A stretch of 64,000 bases of DNA. Origin: Ktedonobacteria bacterium brp13 (GTDB lineage: Bacteria; Chloroflexota; Ktedonobacteria; Ktedonobacterales; Ktedonobacteraceae). The translations under genes and the position numbers were made by a program. Each line of letters begins with the position of its first letter. The first letter of the stretch is position 1. Shown in pieces: positions 35,167 through 44,291 of the stretch. The stretch spans positions 4,278,001 through 4,342,000 of the forward strand of contig AP024096.1 of assembly GCA_015099395.1 (NCBI GenBank). Direction: 5' to 3'. The notes under the pieces were generated by a model. It saw only the letters and a program-made list of their open reading frames with translations, was not told the DNA's origin and searched no databases.

Positions 35167-35225
35167 CCCAGCAGACCGGTATCTCTCGCTGCGACAAAAG
35201 CAAAATACGTACAGATAAGATACCC

Positions 35226-36380
35226 TTACGCCTTAGCTTGTTGAGCGAACAGGGCGGTCGCATCCATACAGAGGCGTGTCACATGGGCCAGTCCCTGCGC
35301 AAATGGTGCGATACGAATAAACTCTTCTGTAGTATGAGCCTTCTCGCCATGCGTAGCACCGATACAGACAGCAGGAATCCCCATACTGATGGGAATATTA
35401 ATATCGGTACTCGATGCGACACAGCGTGGCTCGATGCCGGTCCATTGCAATGCCTGTCTGGCCAGTTCTAGCAGTGGATCATCGGCAAGTCCTTTGCCGG
35501 CTGGACGCTCTCCAAGCACTTCAATCTCGACAAGCAGGCCACTCGGTGTATGCTGATCGATCAACGCACGCACCTGCTGTGCCAGCGTATTCAGCGCAGT
35601 TGGATCGGTTGAACGCAGATCGAGCAATGCACTGGCATGGGCCGCGATCGTGTTCACCGACGTTCCACCTTCGATCATCCCAACATTGTAGGTCGTGCGA
35701 GGGTCTCGTGGTACCTGGAGCGTAGTCAGGGCCGCAATAATCGTACCCAGCCCATGGATTGCACTCGGTGTACCAAAGGAGCCAAATGAGTGTCCACCTG
35801 GTCCGCTCACCGTAATACGCCAGCGTTGTGAGCCGACAGCAGCATTCACGATCACCCCCACATTGCCATCGATAGCGATGACGCCACCAAGCTGCTTGTG
35901 ATAACGCTCAACAGCCGTACGTGCACCACGCAGATTGCCCAGACCCTCCTCTCCAACATCGGCGACCGCCAGGATATCTACCGGCGTCTCCCATTGGTAA
36001 GCATCCAGCATATCAAGTGCAGAGATCATGGTCGCGACACTGGAGCAGTTATCACCAATCCCTGGTCCGTAAAGATAATCACCATCGCGCCGAATCGTCA
36101 GTGGCGTCTCAGCAGGAAAGACAGTATCGATATGCGCGAGCAACATCAAGAGCGGGGCTCCTGGATGGTGTCCCCGCCGTACATAGACATTGCTCACTGC
36201 GTCGATCTCAGGCGTGTACCCACGCTCACGCCAGAGCGCAGCCACAAACTCGGCCCGCGCCTGCTCCTGTCCCGTAGGTGCTGGAACCGCACAGATACGC
36301 TGCGTCAGAGCCGCAACCGACTCGACGCGAGCAGCGGCATCCTGTCGAATACGCTCCAATTGCGCTGAGGTCAATATCAT
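35226..36380 (-). CDS. M20-family zinc metallopeptidase
   Basis: A 384-residue M20/M25/M40 di-zinc hydrolase. Metal ligands: His in LLAHIDTVFP, bridging Asp in GIGDNCSSVA, Glu pair in DVGEEGLGNL, Asp in SSTDINIPIS, and the last His in GEKAHTTEEF. The dimerisation (lid) domain (about 180-290) has GGHSFGSFGTPSAIHGLG. The family removes N-terminal residues from short peptides or deacylates amino acids; this member is closest to the tripeptidase/PepT-like type by layout. No signal peptide. The ATG at 36380 has GGAG 8 nt upstream; the long open extension before it is ignored. Confidence 0.92.
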   Translation of the reverse strand: MILTSAQLERIRQDAAARVESVAALTQRICAVPAPTGQEQARAEFVAALWRERGYTPEIDAVSNVYVRRGHHPGAPLLMLLAHIDTVFPAETPLTIRRDGDYLYGPGIGDNCSSVATMISALDMLDAYQWETPVDILAVADVGEEGLGNLRGARTAVERYHKQLGGVIAIDGNVGVIVNAAVGSQRWRITVSGPGGHSFGSFGTPSAIHGLGTIIAALTTLQVPRDPRTTYNVGMIEGGTSVNTIAAHASALLDLRSTDPTALNTLAQQVRALIDQHTPSGLLVEIEVLGERPAGKGLADDPLLELARQALQWTGIEPRCVASSTDINIPISMGIPAVCIGATHGEKAHTTEEFIRIAPFAQGLAHVTRLCMDATALFAQQAKA

Positions 36381-36723
36381 AAGAAGCACTCCTTTATTAT
36401 TGCAGTATCCTACCAGCGGATCGTGAAAGAGTAGGAGTCGTAGCGCTTCCCTCTTCTCTATATCATACTCGCAAAACCTAAAAGGTTTAGTGTAAAGCAT
36501 TAGGGAACCACCAACCAATAAAAATACTGCATCAGCATGGTAAGAACGAAGAAAAATAACACTGAACATTCTCTACCTACCATTATAGACCAGAGATAAC
36601 TGGAAGACGCAAGGCTAGAGAGACGAGAGGGAGGAGGATATGGCGGCGGTGATAGTGCCCACCGGCAGCGGTCGGCCAGTCTTTTGTGAGATTTCTTTTT
36701 GAGGAAGGAAAAGCAAGCGTGGA

Positions 36724-36795
36724 TTAAAAAGGCCGCCTATCCTCTCCTGACCGGAAATAGTCACGGTCGGGATGCGAGGACAGACGGCATTTTCT
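36724..36795 (-). terminator. Terminator after small gene; rest of 36381-36840 without gene
   Basis: On the minus strand a broken stem (GCCGTC, TCCTC, CCCGACCG paired with CGGTCAGG, GAGGA, GGCGGC) ends in five T near 36724. It lies 46 bp after the 36841 gene. I see nothing else supportable between it and the peptidase gene. Confidence 0.7.
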
Positions 36796-36840
36796 CTACT
36801 TGCTGCATAAGCGAGTCGTGAGTACCGCTACCACTAGCGC

Positions 36841-37095
36841 TTAGATACCGGCGTAGGCAGTGTGGGAAGTGTGGGCGTGCTCGCGCTCATTGTGCACAAG
36901 GGCCTCATCGATACCATCGCTGTTACGTGAAAGCAGCTCAAGTAGCCCGCGGGTCTCCTCGGCACTCAAGGTAGTGTACGTTCCATTTGAGCTGCCAAAT
37001 TCATGACAGTACATTTTAAGTTTACCGCCCTCTAACCAGGACTGGTAGCGGCCAATTTTCATATGGTCTGATTTTTGATTGCTTGAGCTATTCAT
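36841..37095 (-). CDS. Small hypothetical protein
   Basis: An 84-residue protein with GAGGAG upstream of the ATG at 37095 and a terminator downstream, hence likely real. The middle (MKIGRYQSWLEGGKLKMYCHEFGSS by composition, followed by LSAEETRGLLELLSRN) predicts a short beta hairpin and one amphipathic helix. The tail is His-rich (NEREHAHTSHTAYAGI). No family is recognised. It stands alone. Confidence 0.65.
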   Translation of the reverse strand: MNSSSNQKSDHMKIGRYQSWLEGGKLKMYCHEFGSSNGTYTTLSAEETRGLLELLSRNSDGIDEALVHNEREHAHTSHTAYAGI

Positions 37096-37608
37096 GGTGT
37101 TTACTCCTCTGTGAGTTAGTACTTTTTAACACGCTACTTATGACTTGTTGAGATAGGAACGAAATGAAGTTCAGCGTAGAGCTTCTTCTCACAGCAATCT
37201 GTGTTCTTTGCCTCTCGCCTTCTCGCTATACTCATATAATACGGCATATTTGGGCCGCTAAAGCCAAAAATAAGACCAAAAATCGAGCTCCACACAATCT
37301 TTAGGCACATGTAATTATGAGCCCCTGGCAAGCCCATCTGTAATGTCATTTAGAAAGTCTTTACAATAAAAATATTCTCTTCTTTTGTGCAACATGCACA
37401 AAAGAATGGATCATCTATTTTGTTTACAGTGCAATAACGCTTGCTGAGGAAGATGAAGAGAAGAGCAATCTAAAGGAAAGAGCAGGTTGCGACAGGTTTG
37501 CGACAATTTTATGACACCAGTCAAACAAAATTCTGTTATTCTTACAGTGTTCTTAAAAAATAGATACACACAAGAAAGATGCTCACTTACCGCTATTGTG
37601 AATATTTT

Positions 37609-37684
37609 TTACTACGTATCCGAAAACTTGAGTGTGCGAGCACTAGCGACGCCAGTCGCGTTGGTTTTCGGAATAAGATCTCAG
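37609..37684 (-). repeat. Dispersed palindromic repeat, copy 3
   Basis: TTACTACGTATCCGAAAAC ... GGTTTTCGGAATAAGATCTCAG, in the leader of the ABC ATPase gene 48 bp before its ATG. The rest of the 636-bp gap 37096-37731 shows no supported gene. Confidence 0.92.
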
Positions 37685-37731
37685 TTAAAAACTATACTCA
37701 ACTTATCAAAAGCAGAGAAAGGCATGTATTC

Positions 37732-38709
37732 ATGACGGAGCAAACATTGTCCACGTACGCACAATCTCCCGTCGCCACCACTGACACGAGAGATGTAGTA
37801 TTGCGTCTGAACAATTTGACCAAACGCTATGGACAGCGGACAGCAGTTAATAATCTAAATTTATCAATTAAACGCGGAGAGATCTTTGGTTTCCTGGGTC
37901 CGAACGGAGCTGGTAAGACAACAACGATCCGTATGATCTTCGGCCTGGCGACACCGACAGCAGGCACAATCGAGATATTCGGTCAAAATGCGCTGCAGCA
38001 GCGGGCGAACGTCCTACCTCGTGTGGGAGCACTGATCGAGACGCCTGCACTGTACCTCTATATGTCTGGGCGCAACAATCTACGCGCTGTAGCAGCCACG
38101 CTGGGTGGCGTCTCTGACGCACGTATTGACGAGGTATTGAAGATCGTCGGCCTGTATGGACGCCAGAAAGACCGTGTAAAGACCTACTCGCTCGGTATGA
38201 AGCAGCGGCTAGGTGTGGCGATCGCACTCCTCCAGGATCCTGACCTCCTCATTCTGGATGAGCCAGCCAATGGTCTCGACCCTGCTGGTATCGTTGAGAT
38301 GCGCGACCTGATGCACAGCTTATCCGAAGAAGGTAAGACCGTACTGATCTCCAGCCATCTGCTCAGTGAGATTCAGCAGATCTGTACTCGCGTCGCAATC
38401 ATCAATCTGGGTCAACTTGTCACCGAGACCACAATCGATGACCTGGTAAGCACAAAGGGTGAATACGAAGTACAGCTAGAGCAGCCCGAGCAGGCACTCG
38501 CCCTGATAAAACAGCAGTCCTGGGGTACTAATGCCACGATCAATGAGGCAGGCAAATTGGTTACGGTAGCCCCGCAGAATCGCGGACAGGATCTCAACCT
38601 CTTCCTGGTCCAGGCTGGCTTTGTACCAGAGACAATTGCGGTCGCGACCCGCGATCTAGAACAGGTCTTCTTGCAGTTGACCAGCTCAGAACAGACAGGA
38701 GTAAAGTAG
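37732..38709 (+). CDS. ABC transporter ATP-binding protein
   Basis: A 325-residue nucleotide-binding subunit of an ABC-2 type exporter. Walker A GPNGAGKTTT, Q loop in VGALIETPALY, signature YSLGMKQRLGVA, Walker B LLILDEPANGLDPAG and the switch His in LISSHLLSEIQQ. The C-terminal 100 residues are the accessory domain usual in antibiotic or bacitracin-type exporters. It overlaps the permease gene by one base (TAGTG) and forms its motor. The ATG at 37732 has AAAGG about 9 nt upstream. The frame is open further upstream through repeat copy 3, but that part is translated repeat, not protein. Confidence 0.94.
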   Translation: MTEQTLSTYAQSPVATTDTRDVVLRLNNLTKRYGQRTAVNNLNLSIKRGEIFGFLGPNGAGKTTTIRMIFGLATPTAGTIEIFGQNALQQRANVLPRVGALIETPALYLYMSGRNNLRAVAATLGGVSDARIDEVLKIVGLYGRQKDRVKTYSLGMKQRLGVAIALLQDPDLLILDEPANGLDPAGIVEMRDLMHSLSEEGKTVLISSHLLSEIQQICTRVAIINLGQLVTETTIDDLVSTKGEYEVQLEQPEQALALIKQQSWGTNATINEAGKLVTVAPQNRGQDLNLFLVQAGFVPETIAVATRDLEQVFLQLTSSEQTGVK

Positions 38710-39635
38710 TGAGTAGTACACTGACCACCACATCAACAATGCAACGCGACCAGGCAGGCGCTCACCTCAAGCCACGCTTCTTTGGCATAGTAAATGGCGA
38801 GATCTTTAAGGTTTTGCACATGTGGAGCTTCTGGATCACGCTGGTCCTCCTGCTCTGCTTTAACGGCGGCCCCTACCTCGTTGAAATGATCTCATCAACG
38901 TATCTCAAAACATCACTCATCAATACGCCAGCACATTATTACTATAACCAGTTGACCACCAGTCTGGGTATATTGCGTGCCTTTATCGGCTTCTTCCTGA
39001 TTATACTTACCGCCACCATCATCGGACGCGAATATCAACTCGGAACAATTCGTATTCTGCTCGCACGTGGCGTTGGACGTATCCAACTGCTGCTGGCAAA
39101 ATTAACAGCGGTCGTCACCATCGCAATCGTCGTCTTAATCGTCTGCCTGGTGATCCATGCCCTTGGACAGATGTTGCTGCAGTTAGTAATGTTTGGCAAC
39201 CTGGACAAATTCAATCAGATACCGGCCGGCTTCGCGCAGAACACCTGGAGCTATATTGTTACAATCCTGGTCAGCATGGGTGCCACGATCCTGATGACAA
39301 CGGCGATCACCGTCCTGGGCCGCTCGATGTCCTTTGGCCTGAGCGCAGGACTGGCCTTCTTCCCAGCTGACAATATTGGCGCACTCTTGATGGCATTGGG
39401 CTATCGCATCACACACAACACCGCCTGGCACAATATTACAACGTACTTCCTGGGACCCAATCTGAATGCCATGGCTGCAAACATACTCCCAGCTAATCTG
39501 CAGCTGGAAAGTTTGGGTGAAGCTCCACTTGCACCAGTGACCGGTACGCACACCCTCTGGGTAGCAGCCGTCTACTCAGTAATCTTCGCTGTCGTTGCTG
39601 TCGTGCTGACCTGGAAACGCGACGTCAAAGAATAA
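38709..39635 (+). CDS. ABC-2 type transporter permease
   Basis: A 308-residue membrane protein with about six helices: FWITLVLLLCFNGGPYLV, AFIGFFLIILTATIIGREY, LTAVVTIAIVVLIVCLVIHALG, IVTILVSMGATILMTTAITVLG, FGLSAGLAFFPADNIG, and TLWVAAVYSVIFAVVAVVLTW before the final WKRDVKE. IGREYQLGTIRILLARGVGR is the typical cytosolic coupling loop of the ABC-2 permease family. The start GTG at 38709 overlaps the ATPase stop, so the two are coupled and make one exporter. Substrate unknown. A terminator follows. Confidence 0.92.
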   Translation: MSSTLTTTSTMQRDQAGAHLKPRFFGIVNGEIFKVLHMWSFWITLVLLLCFNGGPYLVEMISSTYLKTSLINTPAHYYYNQLTTSLGILRAFIGFFLIILTATIIGREYQLGTIRILLARGVGRIQLLLAKLTAVVTIAIVVLIVCLVIHALGQMLLQLVMFGNLDKFNQIPAGFAQNTWSYIVTILVSMGATILMTTAITVLGRSMSFGLSAGLAFFPADNIGALLMALGYRITHNTAWHNITTYFLGPNLNAMAANILPANLQLESLGEAPLAPVTGTHTLWVAAVYSVIFAVVAVVLTWKRDVKE

Positions 39636-39668
39636 CCTGCATGCAAGAAAGCATAAGCAGCAGAAACA

Positions 39669-39706
39669 CAAAGCCGACATCGGAGAAGTTCTCCGGTGCC
39701 GGCTTT
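39669..39706. terminator. Terminator after the ABC exporter operon
   Basis: AAAGCCG-CGGAGAA pairs with TTCTCCG-CGGCTTT with an internal mismatch and 2-nt apex. It is A-rich on the left and T-rich on the right, so it also suits the convergent WD40 gene. Confidence 0.85.
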
Positions 39707-39738
39707 ATTCATTATTACGAGGACCAGGATTCTACAGC

Positions 39739-41214
39739 TTAGACCGCTTGCCAGACAAGAACCCTGGCATCGAGACTACCAGAGGCAATGTCACGGCTAT
39801 CAGGTGACCATGCCACAGCCTGTACGTCGGAGGTATGCCCGTGATAGATGAGAATAGGCTTGCCTGTCTCGGCATACCAGACCTGTACAGTATGGTCCGA
39901 ACCACCTGAGGCGATATATTTGCCATTAGGCGACCACGCCACGGCCAGAACAGCGGCGGTATGTCCCCGATACATGAGTAGCGTCCGACCAGTCAGAGCA
40001 TTCCAGACACGTACGGTCTGATCTCCGCTCGCAGAGGCTATCTGACTACCATCGGGTGACCAGGCCAGCGACATGACCGAGCCTTTATGCTGCGTATACG
40101 TGGTAATTGTCACACCGGTATGCGCATTCCAGACTTTGACAGTATGGTCGGTCCCACCTGTAGCGATCCAGCGTCCATCTGGCGACCACGCCAGGGCGTT
40201 CACAGGATTGGTGATATGCCCATTGTAGGTCAGCAGCAGACGGTCACTCTGGACATCCCAGACCCGCACACGGCTATCCAGACTCGCTGCAGCAATACTC
40301 TTGCCATCCGGCGACCAGGCCAGGGCTTGAATAAAATCGTTCGAGCCTTTGAGATCGGCGATCCAACGTCCGCTCGCGACATCCCAGATTTGCACAAGAT
40401 GGTCGGCCCCACCAGAGGCTATCTCTTTCCCATCCGGCGACCAGGCCAACGTATTGACCTGCCCAATATGACCATTGTAGATAGTAACGAGCCGCTGATC
40501 ACTCGCTTCCCAGACATGCACAGTACTATCCTGTCCACTCGAGGCAATCAGTTTGCCATCCGGCGACCAGGCCACCGTATTCACAGCATAGGTATGACCG
40601 GTATAGACAGCCAGTGTTTTCCCTAATGAACTGGCAACGGTTGGCGGGGTCATCTTGACATTAATCACACCCCAGATGCCCACGATGAGGAGCGCAGCAC
40701 AGGTCAGCGCAAGTCCTCGATACCAATGGCGTGCGGTACTACGGTCCGGGCCATGCCGCTCCGCCTGTAAGACGACTGCGGTTGTAGTAGTAGAAGTAGA
40801 GGTAGAAGTAGAGGTAGATCGTACAGCAAAAGTACCAGCTTGTGCGGGGACAGCCGCCGCAAGTGCAGCGCCAGTAGGCTCGTTTTCGGGATACGCAGTA
40901 CTGGCTAAAGCTGCTGCATAGCCTTGCTCTCCTCCATCAACCCCAACCGCTCTATCATCTCCATTATCTCCATCATCTCTATCCTCCGCATATTGTGCCA
41001 ACAACTCTGGCGAGAGGCGTGGCAGTGGCTGCAATATTGAAGGCGGTAGCGAAGACGCCAGGGTATCCAGGAACCGATAATCGTTGTACAGTACCTGGCA
41101 ACCCGAGCACCCCTGTAGATGAGTTGTCAGCGCAGCGTAGTCAGTCTCTGATAGGTCTTCAGGACCCAGAATAATCATCTCTTCCCATACAACACACGAT
41201 GGCTGCTGCGGCAT
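39739..41214 (-). CDS. Anti-sigma factor fused to a seven-bladed WD40 propeller
   Basis: A 491-residue single-pass membrane protein. Residues 10-45 are a zinc anti-sigma-like domain (HLQGCSGC, the HxxxCxxC core). A Thr/Ser repeat tract (RSTSTSTSTSTTTT) near 135 leads to one transmembrane helix (GLALTCAALLIVGIWGVI). Residues 205-491 hold seven WD40 repeats of the form VxxLAWSPDGxxIASGGxDxTVxVW, a complete propeller outside the membrane. It overlaps the ECF sigma stop by TAATG, so it is surely that factor's partner. The propeller is the likely signal sensor. Repeats are near-identical at the DNA level, which suggests recent expansion or gene conversion. Confidence 0.92.
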   Translation of the reverse strand: MPQQPSCVVWEEMIILGPEDLSETDYAALTTHLQGCSGCQVLYNDYRFLDTLASSLPPSILQPLPRLSPELLAQYAEDRDDGDNGDDRAVGVDGGEQGYAAALASTAYPENEPTGAALAAAVPAQAGTFAVRSTSTSTSTSTTTTAVVLQAERHGPDRSTARHWYRGLALTCAALLIVGIWGVINVKMTPPTVASSLGKTLAVYTGHTYAVNTVAWSPDGKLIASSGQDSTVHVWEASDQRLVTIYNGHIGQVNTLAWSPDGKEIASGGADHLVQIWDVASGRWIADLKGSNDFIQALAWSPDGKSIAAASLDSRVRVWDVQSDRLLLTYNGHITNPVNALAWSPDGRWIATGGTDHTVKVWNAHTGVTITTYTQHKGSVMSLAWSPDGSQIASASGDQTVRVWNALTGRTLLMYRGHTAAVLAVAWSPNGKYIASGGSDHTVQVWYAETGKPILIYHGHTSDVQAVAWSPDSRDIASGSLDARVLVWQAV

Positions 41215-41930
41215 TATAGTTCCCCCCTCTGTCCTTCACCCTGCTCTTCCCGCTCACCCCGCTCTTCTGGTTCTTTCTGCTCTCTCTCCACACCTCGTTT
41301 CGCTCTTCCACCCTGTTTGCTTCGTTCTCCGCGATCTTCCTCTTGCTCATTGATTAAGGAGCGATAGATGCTCCGTAGTTCTAGTTTCCCACGCTTCACA
41401 TACGCGCTGACACTGGATTCTTTCATATGTAATATCTCGGCTATATTGCGCTGAGGTAGATGTTGAAACATAGATAATACCAGACATTCTCTATATGTCG
41501 ATGAGACACACGCAAGAGCGAGACGTAACAGTTCTTGCTGCTCCACTCGCAACTCCGGCCCATCAACACAGAGTGGCAGCTCATCGCCACTACACTCGTC
41601 CAGCGGGACAGTAAGATGAAACTGAACCGCCTCTTTACTTTGCAAATAATCGTAGGCACAGCGCCGGGCGATCTGATAGAGCCAGGGTACAAAACGCGAC
41701 GGGTCCTGCAATGCGGCGATATGCCGCCAGGCTTTTACAAAGGTCTCTTGTGCCAGTTCACAACCGATCGCGTCGTTACTCACCATATTACTCAGAAAAA
41801 AGGTTAACTTCCGATTGTAACGAGCGAATAGCATCTCGAATGCTCTCTGCTCACCCTTTTGCGCTCGAATAACCAGTTCCAACTCAGCTGACGGATCTTC
41901 ACTTCCCTCTGAGCGCGATAAATATGACAT
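41214..41930 (-). CDS. ECF-type RNA polymerase sigma factor
   Basis: A 238-residue sigma-70 family protein. Region 2 covers about 15-95 (ELVIRAQKGEQRAFEMLFARYN, ELAQETFVKAWRHI, FVPWLYQIARRCAYDYL) and region 4 covers 135-190 (SSTYRECLVLSMFQHLPQRN, IAEILHMKESSVSAYVKRGK). After residue 195 comes an unusual 40-residue low-complexity tail of Glu, Arg, Gly and Gln. The ATG at 41930 (MSYLSRSEG) has AAGGAG 9 nt upstream and is preferred over one 39 nt earlier. It is held by the WD40 anti-sigma protein translated right after it. Target promoters are not identified. Confidence 0.93.
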   Translation of the reverse strand: MSYLSRSEGSEDPSAELELVIRAQKGEQRAFEMLFARYNRKLTFFLSNMVSNDAIGCELAQETFVKAWRHIAALQDPSRFVPWLYQIARRCAYDYLQSKEAVQFHLTVPLDECSGDELPLCVDGPELRVEQQELLRLALACVSSTYRECLVLSMFQHLPQRNIAEILHMKESSVSAYVKRGKLELRSIYRSLINEQEEDRGERSKQGGRAKRGVEREQKEPEERGEREEQGEGQRGEL

Positions 41931-42048
41931 GCCAGAAGGCTCCTTCACTACATTGTGTACAAATAGCATAGCATGAAACGTACCAGAGTACCGAGATGTA
42001 CTGGGGCCTGCTAGAATAGTTACAGTTACGCTTTAATGGGTTATAGAG

Positions 42049-42480
42049 TTACGCCTGTTGCTCCAGGGGCATTACGATAACCATCGCGCCATCGCGAATC
42101 TGCAGCAGAAAGTCTTGCTCCTCCACGATCTCTAAGAGACGCGCAATACGTTCATCGTTGCTACCGCATGCACGTAAAGTGATCGTCATATCTTTATCTT
42201 TGTTCATCTCCATCTGCTGCTTGACCAGCTGGGCCAGCGATGGATTATTACGCTCTTCCGGTGCCTGATAAAGACCCAGATCTTGCGCAAACATACCGAA
42301 GAGATCACAAAGATGCTGGAGAAAGTAGGCGCTGGGAAATGAATAGCCACGCTCCCACCGACCGATTGTCTTGGGGTCTGCGACACCAATTTTCTCTGCG
42401 ACATATTCACGCGACCAGCCACGGCGCTGGCGTTCACGCTTAAGTTGCTCATTTGGGAGCGCTTTCGTGACACTATTCAT
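42049..42480 (-). CDS. XRE-family helix-turn-helix regulator
   Basis: A 143-residue protein with an N-terminal XRE/Cro-type HTH (residues 10-65): QLKRERQRRGWSREYVAEKI, GVADPKTIGRWERGYSFPSA. The C-terminal 75 residues are unassigned and end in a short beta-like segment (GAMVIVMPLEQQA). The ATG at 42480 with AGGAGG just upstream was chosen over an ATG 21 nt earlier that overlaps that SD. In related species this HTH heads long signalling proteins; here it is freestanding. It diverges from the binding-protein gene and may regulate it. Confidence 0.88.
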   Translation of the reverse strand: MNSVTKALPNEQLKRERQRRGWSREYVAEKIGVADPKTIGRWERGYSFPSAYFLQHLCDLFGMFAQDLGLYQAPEERNNPSLAQLVKQQMEMNKDKDMTITLRACGSNDERIARLLEIVEEQDFLLQIRDGAMVIVMPLEQQA

Positions 42481-42727
42481 GAGATCCTCCTCTGCTTCCA
42501 TCGTTGTATATTAGAGAATAGACCTGCTTGCTATTGCAAGCCAATCGTACAGATCGCTCTCACAGCCAGCAAACATATACGATTGAATACTGATACATAG
42601 TTATAAAGAGGAATATCTTCGTAACCGTCTTATCCTTCTCTATCTTATCCTTCTATATAATATAGACTGGATCAGTTGCTCAGATCTGACAGTAGAGAAT
42701 AATATTTTGAGTACTCGAGGAGAATCT

Positions 42728-44128
42728 ATGGCTAGTTTAGACTGTCAAAGGTGTCAAGCTATCAGCCAATGTGTCGAAGATGAGGATAGAGTGGGTGAAA
42801 TCAGTACAGAGCGCGGGATGAGCCGCCGCTCATTTCTACAACAGACGATGACCGCAGGGCTTGGTGTCGGCGCGGCATCTACCTTCCTTGCTGCCTGTAC
42901 AGACAGCGCCAATACTACGGTGATGAAGCCGTCATCTACCATCGACCTGATCACAACCTGGGATGGCGATGAGCAAACGTCGTTTAAGAAGGTGACAGAA
43001 CCCTTTGAACAAAGCAACAGGGTCACCATCAATATCGAAGCAACACGCGACCTGGATACGATACTAACGGCACGTATGAACGCCAATAATCCTCCCGATA
43101 TCGCCATCCTACCTAATCCAGGCAAGATGCAAGAACTGGCGGCCCAGAATAAGCTTCTGCCCTTGAGCAACTTTGTGGATATGAACCAACTCCAAAGGGA
43201 TTACAACGAGTCATGGATCGACCTGGGTACCTATCAGAACAATCTCTATGCTATCTTCTACAAGGTCGCTAACAAAGGAACTGTCTGGTACAATCCCACT
43301 CAGTTTCAGAAGAATAATTACGAGACACCACGTTCCTGGGATGAGATGCTCACACTCTCCAGCAAGATCGCTCAGAAGCAGCAGTATCCCTGGTCCCTCG
43401 GCGTAGAGAATGGAGCCGCCAGTGGTTGGCCGGCAGCCGATTGGGTCGCCGAGATCTTCTTAAGCCAGTCAGGACCGATCCTCTACGATCAATGGGTAGA
43501 GCATAAGATCCCCTGGACCCATAGTAGCGTCAAGGATGCCTTCACGACCTTCGGACAGGTTTTAGAGGGCCAACATTTTATCAATGGCGCACCGCAATCC
43601 ATCCTCACGACCGGCTTTGAGCAGGTCGCATACGATCCCTATAGCGATCCACCACGTTCTTATATGTTCTACATGGGCGACTTCGCGGAAGGTTTTATTA
43701 CCAAGCAGTATCCTAACGCCCGTGCGGGCACCGACTTCAACTTCTTCCGCTTCCCCACCATCAATCCGCGCTATAGCAATGCCATCACCGGCGGTGCCGA
43801 CGTCGTTGTCGTCATGAAAAACAACAGCGCAGTACGCGCCCTGGTCAAGTACCTGGCAACCGCCGAAGCCCAGACCATCTGGGTCAAGCGTGGCGGCTTC
43901 ACCTCGCCCAACCGCTCAGTTGATCTCAACGCCTACCCCAACGAAGTCGCCAAAGCCTCCGCCCAGATGTTGACCAGCGCCCAACTCTTTAAATATGGCG
44001 CAGGCGACCTGATGCCCTCAGCCGTACAGGACGCCTTCTGGCGCGGCATGCTCACGTTTATCGAAGGCCCCCACCAACTTGATAGCATCTTAAAGACCAT
44101 CGAAGTCGTAGCAAACAAAGAATATTAG
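42728..44128 (+). CDS. Tat-exported extracellular solute-binding lipoprotein (family 1)
   Basis: A 466-residue substrate-binding protein of a carbohydrate-type ABC importer. The export signal MSRRSFLQQTMTAGLGVGAA has the twin-arginine motif and ends in the lipobox LAAC, so it is folded before export and then lipid-anchored. The mature part shows the family-1 fold (VTINIEATRDLDTILTARMN, GTVWYNPTQFQKNNYETPRS, TWDEML-like loop). Unusually, 30 residues with CQRCQ precede the signal when the SD-backed ATG at 42728 (GAGGAG) is used; an internal ATG at 42818 begins right at the signal but lacks an SD. No permease genes are adjacent. Ligand unknown. Confidence 0.9.
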   Translation: MASLDCQRCQAISQCVEDEDRVGEISTERGMSRRSFLQQTMTAGLGVGAASTFLAACTDSANTTVMKPSSTIDLITTWDGDEQTSFKKVTEPFEQSNRVTINIEATRDLDTILTARMNANNPPDIAILPNPGKMQELAAQNKLLPLSNFVDMNQLQRDYNESWIDLGTYQNNLYAIFYKVANKGTVWYNPTQFQKNNYETPRSWDEMLTLSSKIAQKQQYPWSLGVENGAASGWPAADWVAEIFLSQSGPILYDQWVEHKIPWTHSSVKDAFTTFGQVLEGQHFINGAPQSILTTGFEQVAYDPYSDPPRSYMFYMGDFAEGFITKQYPNARAGTDFNFFRFPTINPRYSNAITGGADVVVVMKNNSAVRALVKYLATAEAQTIWVKRGGFTSPNRSVDLNAYPNEVAKASAQMLTSAQLFKYGAGDLMPSAVQDAFWRGMLTFIEGPHQLDSILKTIEVVANKEY

Positions 44129-44189
44129 CTATGTCGGTCCATCGAGCTATCCATCACTGCATACCTTCACAGTAAGTTGCTCACAAAAT

Positions 44190-44228
44190 AAAGAAGTCAT
44201 CCTCGCAGTATACAAGGATGACTTCTTT
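44190..44228. terminator. Terminator between binding protein and htpG
   Basis: AAAGAAGTCATCCT pairs perfectly with AGGATGACTTCTTT (14 bp, 11-nt loop). A/T-rich flanks on both sides suit the two convergent genes. Confidence 0.9.
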
Positions 44229-44291
44229 GATAACATACAGAGAATACGCTGTTAGCGGACACTCATAGTAATTAGAGTGTGAACGTAGAAC

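Noticed and set aside
37134..37349. Minus-strand ORF of 71 codons with a membrane-like stretch
   Set aside because: There is no SD, composition is mixed, and no terminator follows. It is likely chance in a non-coding gap.
37579..37731. In-frame N-terminal extension of the ABC ATPase
   Set aside because: It is largely the translated dispersed repeat (the same SDASRVGFRNKI-type peptide appears at other repeat copies), so it is not a conserved protein segment.
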